This document shows positions 10,238-15,459 of a stretch of DNA of 18,886 nucleotides, in pieces. Below the pieces are notes generated by a model. The model was not told the DNA's origin and ran no database searches. It worked only from the letters and a program-made list of their open reading frames with translations. Position 1 is the first letter of the stretch. Each line of letters begins with the position of its first letter. Origin of the DNA: a bacterium (GTDB lineage Bacteria > SM23-81 > DAOVCL01); contig JAOZPP010000069.1 of the NCBI GenBank assembly GCA_029932675.1, forward strand, positions 1 to 18,886, read 5' to 3'. The translations under genes were made by a program, and so were the position numbers.

Positions 10238-10408
10238 CTATTTACTACCCCAGGTGCGTAGCCACCGATCCAAGGCTTCCCTGACAAACCTCCACTCGTT
10301 CCCCACCTTGCGGGCGGGCACCTTCCCCATCCTGGCCAACCTACAGAGGGTCTTCACATGAAGCCGTAAGTATTCTGCTGCTTCTGCAGCGGTCATCACC
10401 TCATGCAT
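10238..10408 (-). CDS. Small excisionase-family helix-turn-helix protein
   Basis: A 56-aa protein beginning MHEVMTAAEAAEYLRLHVKT and ending in DRWLRTWGSK. The pattern of TAAEAAEYL, a turn, LCRLARMGKVPARKVG, then EWRFVREALDRWL matches the excisionase/MerR-like HTH_17 fold (winged-helix DNA-binding domain). ATG at 10408 is preceded by AGGAGGG with a good spacer; an internal ATG at residue 5 is less likely. It is the first gene of the signalling operon, 24 nt before the diguanylate cyclase, and no integrase or phage gene is near. It is therefore more likely a transcriptional regulator than a recombination directionality factor. Possible targets include the palindromes in the upstream intergenic region, which is inference. 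Confidence 0.85.
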   Translation of the reverse strand: MHEVMTAAEAAEYLRLHVKTLCRLARMGKVPARKVGNEWRFVREALDRWLRTWGSK

Positions 10409-10600
10409 GACAGCCCTCCTTTTTTATCCTTAACTGTATCCAATTGTCTGGAGAAGTTACATAGCAAGCCCCTTGCCATACAATAAGGCCCAAAAGGGGA
10501 TATTCCCCCCTTCAAATCATAATTAGTTCCAAAACAAGGAGTTAAACGGAAAGGTTTTTCTTGAAATAACTAAAAGATAATTGGCTGCAGCGGAGATTGA

Positions 10601-10646
10601 GGATTGCAAATTACCTGAAGAGTCTCGGAATGCAAAAACCCTGAAG
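10601..10646. repeat. Imperfect 20-nt direct repeat, period 26
   Basis: GGATTGCAAA...CCTGAAG at 10601-10620 recurs as GGAATGCAAA...CCTGAAG at 10627-10646, with 16 of 20 positions identical. The second copy runs into the 10643-10670 hairpin. The function is unknown; it could be a paired protein-binding site or part of a structured RNA. Confidence 0.5.
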
Positions 10647-10670
10647 GTGCCAAATCGGTTTGGCACCTTC
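10643..10670 (-). terminator. Perfect 12-bp hairpin, possible attenuator in operon leader
   Basis: GAAGGTGCCAAA and TTTGGCACCTTC form a perfect 12-bp stem around a 4-nt loop. On the minus strand the stem is followed by AGGGTTTTTGC, so a U run is present but displaced by four bases. That could make a leaky terminator 235 nt ahead of the HTH gene. It could equally be a structural RNA element or a dyad operator. Confidence 0.45.
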
Positions 10671-10681
10671 TCCTTGCCTCC

Positions 10682-10716
10682 TGGGTCGCCAAGCTTTGTG
10701 ACCCATTTATTTTAAA
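10682..10716 (+). terminator. Terminator-like hairpin on the plus strand
   Basis: TGGGTCGC pairs with GTGACCCA (8 bp including one G-U) and is followed at once by TTTATTTTAAA, the layout of an intrinsic terminator on the plus strand. No plus-strand gene precedes it in this window, so it would end either an unannotated small RNA or antisense transcription over the signalling operon leader. Read on the minus strand it is simply a 5' leader hairpin. Confidence 0.45.
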
Positions 10717-10787
10717 TAACTTATGATCGATCAACCATCTTTGATCAAAAATTAGGTAATTTATCTCCCCCCTATCCAAGATTTTGG

Positions 10788-10816
10788 TTGACTAACACCA
10801 ATCCAATGCTTATTTT
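10788..10816 (+). promoter_or_regulatory. Sigma-70-like promoter of the rpsP cluster
   Basis: A -35 box TTGACT (10788-10793, 5 of 6 matches) is followed after a 17-nt spacer by TATTTT (10811-10816, 4 of 6). Transcription would start near 10823, about 75 nt before the rpsP start. TTGGT and ACCAA arms flank the -35 box and could serve as an operator. Confidence 0.55.
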
Positions 10817-10896
10817 AAAAAGGTACCTCACGAAAGGGGAAGTTAGTAGAGGAGAGTAATCGGGAAAATGACCCAAGATTCTCAAGGAGGTGATTT

Positions 10897-11322
10897 TTGC
10901 CCATAAAGATCAGGCTCCGCAGGATGGGAGCCAAGAAAAAGCCATTTTATAGAATAGTAGTAGCCGAGGCCAAAATGCCCAGGGATGGAAGGTTCATCGA
11001 GGAAGTTGGCTACTACAATCCCCTATTAGAGCCTATGGTGGTGAACCTCAAGGAAGAGAGGATCTATTCGTGGCTGGAAAGGGGAGCTCAACCTACAGAG
11101 ACGGTCAAGTCCCTGCTCAAGAAGGTTGGACTCTGGGCCAAATGGGTGGTGAAAAAGGGGGGTGGTGAGACCTCCGGTATGGAGATCGCCTCTCTTGTTC
11201 CAGGCAAGAGGAGGAGTAAGAAGATCTCTCCGGCCCCAGTTGAGGCAGAATCTGCTACACCAAGTGAGGAGGAGAAAGCTACAGAACAAGCAACGGAGGA
11301 GACTTCTGGAAAGGAGGAATGA
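10897..11322 (+). CDS. rpsP: 30S ribosomal protein S16 with long C-terminal extension
   Basis: S16 is a structural protein of the small ribosomal subunit. The N-terminal part ([20 protein letters not shown], then [15 protein letters not shown]) is diagnostic. At 141 aa it is about 50 residues longer than the usual 80-90 aa. The extra tail after about residue 95 is basic (GKRRSKK) then Ala/Glu/Thr-rich and acidic, ending ETSGKEE, and is probably disordered. The start is TTG at 10897, supported by a near-perfect Shine-Dalgarno sequence AAGGAGGTGAT at 10884-10894 with a 6-nt gap. It heads the cluster; ffh, often found just upstream in other bacteria, is not here, and the next genes to the left point the other way. 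khpA follows after 3 nt. Confidence 0.96.
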   Translation: MPIKIRLRRMGAKKKPFYRIVVAEAKMPRDGRFIEEVGYYNPLLEPMVVNLKEERIYSWLERGAQPTETVKSLLKKVGLWAKWVVKKGGGETSGMEIASLVPGKRRSKKISPAPVEAESATPSEEEKATEQATEETSGKEE

Positions 11323-11325
11323 GAT

Positions 11326-11556
11326 ATGAAGCAGCTTATCGAGTATATTGCGAAGGCTCTAGTTGATAAGCCTGCTGAGGTAGAAGTGAGAGAGGTGGAG
11401 GGTGAGAAGACAATGGTCTACGAGCTAAGAGTTGGCGATGGGGATTTGGGAAAGGTCATTGGCAAGAATGGCCAAACCGCCCGTTCTATTCGGACCATCC
11501 TTAATGCCGCCTCAGCAAAGCAAGGGAAAAGAGCTGTCTTAGAGATCTTAGAGTAA
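11326..11556 (+). CDS. khpA: KH-domain RNA-binding protein KhpA
   Basis: A 76-aa single KH-domain protein (YlqC/KhpA family) whose RNA-binding loop reads [11 protein letters not shown] (GxxG = GKNG). Family members bind RNA broadly, often with KhpB/Jag, and affect cell division and small RNA function. The length matches the family. It starts 3 nt after rpsP, with GGAGG at the end of rpsP as ribosome binding site, which is the conserved gene order rpsP-khpA-rimM-trmD-rplS. Confidence 0.93.
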   Translation: MKQLIEYIAKALVDKPAEVEVREVEGEKTMVYELRVGDGDLGKVIGKNGQTARSIRTILNAASAKQGKRAVLEILE

Positions 11557-11592
11557 CCCTTCACTGGTTCACCACCATAACCCCTTTACTCC

Positions 11593-11622
11593 GAGCCGTC
11601 AGGCCCCCTCACCTGACGGCTC
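11593..11622 (+). other. Perfect 11-bp hairpin between khpA and rimM
   Basis: GAGCCGTCAGG (11593-11603) and CCTGACGGCTC (11612-11622) form a perfect G/C-rich stem with an 8-nt loop. No T run follows on either strand, so it is not a canonical intrinsic terminator. It sits in the only sizeable gap (87 nt) of the ribosomal part of the cluster, where it could be an mRNA processing or stability element that sets the rpsP-khpA level apart from rimM-trmD. Confidence 0.6.
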
Positions 11623-11643
11623 ATATCCATCAAGGGAAGTGCT

Positions 11644-12165
11644 TTGAAAGAAAAGAAGAGGGAATTTATCACTGTTGGAAAGATCACCCGACCGTATGGG
11701 ACCAAGGGTGCTCTGCGGGTAAAGCCTCTCACCGATTTCCCCCAAAGGTTTCAGGATTTAAAGCAGATTTGGGTCCACTCCCCTAAGGAGGAAAGGATGA
11801 GGATGGAGATAGAGAGGGTGGAGTGGAGGGGAAAGTGGTTAATCATGAACCTCCGGGGGGTAAATACCCGCTCTCAGGCCGAAGAGTGGACAAACTCCTA
11901 CATCGAGGTAAGCGCAGATCAGAGCTTTCCCCTTGCCGGGGGCAGTCACTACATCCATGAGCTCTTGGGCCTCCCGGTATTTACAGAAGAGGGAAGTTTA
12001 GTTGGTCAACTGGAGGATGTTTGGAAGCTTCCGGCCAATGATGTGTGGGTTCTGAGGACAGGAACGGGTCAGAAGCTTATTCCAGCCACCAAAGAGGTTA
12101 TCAAGGAAGTGGATCTCCGCCAGGAGAGGATAGTCATCCATCTCCTCAATGGATTACTTGAGTGA
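11644..12165 (+). CDS. rimM: Ribosome maturation factor RimM
   Basis: RimM binds S19 and helps 16S rRNA head-domain assembly. The 173-aa protein has the N-terminal RimM domain (VGKITRPYGTKGALRVKPLTD, broken here as VGKITRPYGTKG plus ALRVKPL) at about 10-85. A PRC-barrel follows at about 97-173, with the typical PANDVWVL and LIPATKEVIKEVDL segments. The length is normal for the family. The start is TTG at 11644 after a weak AAGGGAAG ribosome binding site; no better in-frame start is seen before the conserved region. Its stop overlaps the start of trmD (GTGATG), indicating coupling. Confidence 0.93.
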   Translation: MKEKKREFITVGKITRPYGTKGALRVKPLTDFPQRFQDLKQIWVHSPKEERMRMEIERVEWRGKWLIMNLRGVNTRSQAEEWTNSYIEVSADQSFPLAGGSHYIHELLGLPVFTEEGSLVGQLEDVWKLPANDVWVLRTGTGQKLIPATKEVIKEVDLRQERIVIHLLNGLLE

Positions 12166-12926
12166 TGAAGATCGATTTAGTGACCATCTTCCCCCAGCTT
12201 TTCCTCCCCCATTTAGAGACTGGAATGTGGGCTATTGCGCAGAAAAAGGGAATAGTCCAATTCGGGATTTATGACCTGAGGAACTACACGGAGAACCAAC
12301 ATCGCACTGTGGATGATTATCCATTCGGCGGAGGTCCGGGGATGATCATGAAACCAGGCCCCATCTTCCGGGCCATAGAGGCCTTAACCGCAAATTCACC
12401 ACAGCCTCCTCCTTTGACAATTCTCCTCTCTCCCCAAGGAGAGAAACTAAACCAAGAGCTGGTCAAGGAATTATCCGAACTCCCTTGGTTGATCCTCCTC
12501 TGTGGCAGATATCGGGGGGTGGACCAAAGGGTAAGGGAGAAGCTCGTGCAACGGGAGATCTCCATTGGAGATTATGTCCTTACCGGAGGTGAACTTCCAG
12601 CAATGGTCCTCATCGATGCAGTAATCAGACTCCTTCCCGGGGTGCTTGGTGACTTAGACTCCGCCAAGGAGGACTCTTTCTATGAGGGCCTGTTAGATTG
12701 CCCCCACTATACCAGACCCCAGAACTTCCGCGGGCTGAAGGTTCCTCCAGTTCTCCTCTCTGGCAACCACCAGGAGATCCGTAGATGGAGAAGGAGAAAG
12801 GCTTTGGAATTGACCTTGGAGAAGAGACCGGACCTTCTCCCTCAGGCGAATTTATCGAAGGAGGATTTGGACTATCTTGCCCAAATTGGCTATCACCAAC
12901 AACCAGGAGGCGAACGATGGATCTGA
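12165..12926 (+). CDS. trmD: tRNA (guanine-N1)-methyltransferase TrmD
   Basis: TrmD is a SPOUT-fold enzyme that methylates G37 of tRNAs from S-adenosylmethionine, preventing +1 frameshifting. The 253-aa protein has [10 protein letters not shown] at the N-terminus, [11 protein letters not shown], the knot region [15 protein letters not shown], the SAKEDSF segment with the catalytic-region Asp, and the C-terminal RPDLL motif. The usual GRYEGIDERV block reads [10 protein letters not shown] here. ATG at 12165 overlaps the rimM stop by one base; a GTG at 12162 would add one residue. It overlaps rplS by 10 nt. Confidence 0.95.
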   Translation: MKIDLVTIFPQLFLPHLETGMWAIAQKKGIVQFGIYDLRNYTENQHRTVDDYPFGGGPGMIMKPGPIFRAIEALTANSPQPPPLTILLSPQGEKLNQELVKELSELPWLILLCGRYRGVDQRVREKLVQREISIGDYVLTGGELPAMVLIDAVIRLLPGVLGDLDSAKEDSFYEGLLDCPHYTRPQNFRGLKVPPVLLSGNHQEIRRWRRRKALELTLEKRPDLLPQANLSKEDLDYLAQIGYHQQPGGERWI

Positions 12927-13261
12927 TTAGAGAATTCACCTCTAAATATATAAAAAGAGAGGTTCCCAACTTTAACCCAGGGGATACGGTAAGGGTTCAG
13001 ACAAAGGTCAAAGAGGGGGACAAGGAAAGGTTGCAGACATTTCAGGGAACAGTGATCAAGAAAAAGGGAGGCGGAACAGCGGAAACCTTCACCGTGCGCA
13101 AGCTCAGCGGCGGGGTAGGTGTGGAGAGGATCTTCCCCCTCTATTCCCCCAACCTAACCAAGATAGAGGTAGTGAAAAGGGGAAAGGTGAGGAGGGCGAA
13201 GCTCTATTACTTAAGGAAGAGGAAGGGAAAGGCAGCGAAGGTAAAGGAAAAGATCACATAG
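12917..13261 (+). CDS. rplS: 50S ribosomal protein L19
   Basis: L19 sits at the 30S-50S interface. The 114-aa protein shows the diagnostic [37 protein letters not shown] and RRAKLYYLR segments, and the length matches the family. The frame is open upstream to 12785, but the real start is ATG at 12917. AGGAGG stands 6 nt before it, and the product then begins in register with other L19 proteins. It overlaps the end of trmD by 10 nt. Confidence 0.96.
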   Translation: MDLIREFTSKYIKREVPNFNPGDTVRVQTKVKEGDKERLQTFQGTVIKKKGGGTAETFTVRKLSGGVGVERIFPLYSPNLTKIEVVKRGKVRRAKLYYLRKRKGKAAKVKEKIT

Positions 13262-13265
13262 GCTG

Positions 13266-13871
13266 GTGATTTCCCTTACATTAGAGGAAAAGTTCAGGGG
13301 GCAGGGGTTCAAGTATATTGCTGGGATCGATGAAGCCGGCAGGGGTCCCCTGGCCGGGCCAGTTGTTGCCGCAGCAGTGATCTTTCCGCCAAACCTATTG
13401 TTGGAGGGGGTGGATGACTCTAAAAAACTAAGCCCCCGCCAAAGGGAGAGGAGCTATCAGGAGATAGTGGAAAAGGCAATGGCCTTTGGGATTGGGGAGA
13501 CCGATGTAGAAACTATAGATCGGCTCAATATCGCTCAGGCCTCCTTGCTGGCCATGAAAAAGGCAGTGGAATCCCTCCCTATCTTCCCTGATCTCCTCTT
13601 GGTAGATGGTAACAGGTTCATTCCAGGGGTGGGGATAGAACAGAGGACCATAATAGGTGGGGATGCTCAGTGTTTCTCCATTGCCTCAGCATCCATTCTG
13701 GCCAAAGTGACCAGGGATAGGCTAATGGATGTCTATGATGTCCTTTATCCTGGCTATGGGTTCTCTCAAAACAAGGGATATGCCACCTCCATCCATCGAG
13801 AGGCCTTAAGGAGGTTAGGACCCTGTGAAGTCCATCGACGATCTTTTTCGCTCCTGGGGGCTCAAGCGTAG
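13266..13871 (+). CDS. rnhB: Ribonuclease HII
   Basis: RNase HII removes ribonucleotides from DNA and RNA primers from RNA-DNA hybrids. The 201-aa protein carries GIDEAGRGPLAGPVVAAA with the first two acidic catalytic residues, DSKKLSPRQRE, LLVDGN and ASILAKVTRDR with the remaining catalytic aspartates, then PGYGFSQNKGY. The length is typical. The start is GTG at 13266, 4 nt after the rplS stop; the ribosome binding site is poor, suggesting reinitiation. Its last 47 nt overlap yraN in another frame. Confidence 0.95.
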   Translation: MISLTLEEKFRGQGFKYIAGIDEAGRGPLAGPVVAAAVIFPPNLLLEGVDDSKKLSPRQRERSYQEIVEKAMAFGIGETDVETIDRLNIAQASLLAMKKAVESLPIFPDLLLVDGNRFIPGVGIEQRTIIGGDAQCFSIASASILAKVTRDRLMDVYDVLYPGYGFSQNKGYATSIHREALRRLGPCEVHRRSFSLLGAQA

Positions 13872-14241
13872 CCCTTTAGGGAGCGGTGCCAAATCTACTC
13901 TGGGAAGGCGAGGGGAAACCATTGCCTCCCGTTACTTGGAGGGGAAGGGTTACCAGATATTAGAAAAGAACTACCGAGCCCTGCGAGGGGAGATCGACAT
14001 AATTGCCCGCAAGCGAGGGGAAATAACCTTCGTCGAGGTAAAGAGCGGCAGAAGCCTAAGGTTTGGCCCTCCCTTAGAAAGGGTTGATCTGCGTAAACAG
14101 AGGCAAATAGCCAAGGTAGCTTTGGCTTGGCTCCAATCGAAAGGGTTGGAAGAAGTGCCCTGCCGGTTTGATGTTCTCTCCATAACTGAGGAAAGGGGGT
14201 CAATCAGAATAGAACATATCCAAGATGCCTTCCAGATTTAA
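13825..14241 (+). CDS. yraN: UPF0102/YraN-family endonuclease-fold protein
   Basis: A 138-aa member of the YraN family, which has a restriction-endonuclease-like fold and a conserved place next to rnhB. The core ALRGEIDIIARKRGEITFVEV includes the Glu, Asp and Glu-Val-Lys residues (GEIDII...FVEVK) expected of a PD-(D/E)xK nuclease site, and GRRGE lies near residue 28. The true biochemical role of the family is not well established. The GTG at 13825 gives a 47-nt overlap with rnhB. TTAGGA just upstream is a possible ribosome binding site, and no good start lies further downstream before the conserved region. Confidence 0.9.
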   Translation: MKSIDDLFRSWGLKRSPLGSGAKSTLGRRGETIASRYLEGKGYQILEKNYRALRGEIDIIARKRGEITFVEVKSGRSLRFGPPLERVDLRKQRQIAKVALAWLQSKGLEEVPCRFDVLSITEERGSIRIEHIQDAFQI

Positions 14242-14267
14242 CCACTTCCAGGGGATTCCTTTTCAAA

Positions 14268-14299
14268 CAGGGTGGCAGAAGATCTATTCTGCCACCTTG
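14268..14299 (+). terminator. Hairpin after yraN, possible terminator
   Basis: A 13-bp stem (CAGGGTGGCAGAA with TTCTGCCACCTTG, one G-U pair) closes a 6-nt loop 26 nt after the yraN stop. It is followed by CGCTTTTG, a short U run starting three bases after the stem. It probably ends or attenuates transcription of the translation cluster before ispG. No clear promoter for ispG was found in the remaining gap. Confidence 0.5.
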
Positions 14300-14406
14300 C
14301 GCTTTTGCCCCCAGACAAACAGGACGGGGGGAGAATCCAAGCAAGCAGTGGATTTCTGCGGGTAAAGCCTTTAAGATAGGCGGTGATTATAGGAGCCATG
14401 TTTAAG

Positions 14407-15459
14407 ATGAAGAGGAGAAAGACGAAAGCCATCCCTGTCGGCGGAGTCCAGATCGGCGGGGGTTCACCCATCGTGGTCCAATCGATGACCAAGACCTATA
14501 CTCAGGATGTAGAGGCTACCCTGGCCCAGATAAGAAGGTTGGAGAAGGCTGGGTGTCAATTGGTCAGGGTAGCGGTCCCGGACAGGGAGGCTGCCGCGGC
14601 CATCTCTAAAATCAAGCCAAAGATAAGGATACCCTTAGTTGCCGATATCCACTTTGATCATAGGCTTGCCCTTTTAAGTATAGAAAACGGGGCGGACAAG
14701 CTCAGAATCAATCCCGGAAACATCCAGGATAGGGGGAAGCTCAGGGAGATAGTCTCGGCAGCAAAAGGCCGAGGAATCCCTATTCGTATAGGGGTAAACT
14801 CAGGTTCCCTACCCCTTGATCTCTATGAAAAATACGGTGGGGTCACCTCCAAGGGTTTGGTGGAAGCAGCCTTAAGGTGGGTGGCGCTATTTGAGGAGTG
14901 GGGATTTGAAAGAATAGTCATCTCCCTCAAGTCCAGTGACCTCCCCCTGACCATAGAGGCCAACAGGGAGATCTCCTCCATCCTCGACTATCCCTTACAC
15001 CTGGGGATCACCGAGGCTGGTCCCCCTCGGTTGGGGACAATCAAATCGGCTATAGGCATAGGCACACTCCTCGCCGAGGGGATTGGGGACACCCTCCGGG
15101 TCTCCCTCACCAGCGATCCTATAGAGGAGGTGAGGGTGGGGAGAGCCATCCTCAAGTCAATGGACCTCCTCCGAGAGGGGCCAGTAATTATCTCCTGTCC
15201 TACCTGTGGTCGCTGTGAGATAGATGTAGTAAAGATCGCTGAAGAGGTGGAGAAAAGGCTAGAAGGGTTCAAAAAGCCGCTCAAGGTTGCGGTTATGGGC
15301 TGTGTAGTCAACGGTCCAGGAGAGGCCAGGGAGGCGGATGTGGGGATGGCGGGAGGTAAGGGATCTGGGCTCATCTTCCGGCGGGGGAAACCGATAAGGA
15401 AGGTTGCCGAGTCAAAGATAGTAGAGGCATTGATCGAGGAGGTGAGGAGATTATGCTAA
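14407..15459 (+). CDS. ispG: 4-hydroxy-3-methylbut-2-enyl-diphosphate synthase (IspG/GcpE)
   Basis: IspG is the [4Fe-4S] enzyme of the MEP pathway that converts MEcPP to HMBPP. The 350-aa protein begins MKRRKTKAIPVGGV and contains GGGSPIVVQSMT, VADIHFDH and the NPGNI motif in the TIM-barrel part. The C-terminal domain has cluster ligands in CPTCGRCEID and GCVVNGPGEA. It is the short bacterial form without the plant-type insertion. Several starts are in frame: GTG 14383, ATG 14398 and ATG 14407. The last fits the family N-terminus and has AGGAG 11 nt upstream, while the ATG at 14398 has AGGAG too close. Presence of IspG indicates the MEP rather than the mevalonate route. Its end overlaps the next gene by 7 nt. 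Confidence 0.95.
   Translation: MKRRKTKAIPVGGVQIGGGSPIVVQSMTKTYTQDVEATLAQIRRLEKAGCQLVRVAVPDREAAAAISKIKPKIRIPLVADIHFDHRLALLSIENGADKLRINPGNIQDRGKLREIVSAAKGRGIPIRIGVNSGSLPLDLYEKYGGVTSKGLVEAALRWVALFEEWGFERIVISLKSSDLPLTIEANREISSILDYPLHLGITEAGPPRLGTIKSAIGIGTLLAEGIGDTLRVSLTSDPIEEVRVGRAILKSMDLLREGPVIISCPTCGRCEIDVVKIAEEVEKRLEGFKKPLKVAVMGCVVNGPGEAREADVGMAGGKGSGLIFRRGKPIRKVAESKIVEALIEEVRRLC

Larger units (their letters stand above)
10409..10896. other. Divergent intergenic region between signalling operon and rpsP cluster
   Basis: This 488-nt stretch has no convincing gene. It contains, left to right: a GCAAG/CTTGC mini-hairpin (10464-10476), a GGGGA/TCCCC palindrome (10496-10508), an imperfect direct repeat (10601-10620 and 10627-10646, 16 of 20 identical), two strong hairpins (10643-10670 and 10682-10705), two GATC-centred palindromes (10724-10733 and 10740-10749) and the rpsP promoter. 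Transcripts of the minus-strand operon starting near the GATC palindromes would carry a leader of about 300 nt containing both hairpins. Confidence 0.6.

Noticed and set aside
10600-10716. c-di-GMP-I riboswitch, SRP RNA or 6S RNA
   Set aside because: The conserved blocks (GGCAAACC and GACGCAAAGCC for the riboswitch; GGAAGGAAGCAGCC-type loop for SRP RNA) are missing, so no class could be assigned.
10570-10779. 69-aa minus-strand reading frame in the divergent intergenic region
   Set aside because: It runs through both hairpins and the GATC palindromes, shows no recognisable motif, and is more simply explained as regulatory DNA.
12785-13261. Longer L19 reading frame starting at 12785
   Set aside because: The first 44 residues overlap trmD in another frame and are not L19-like; ATG 12917 has an AGGAGG site and gives the family length.
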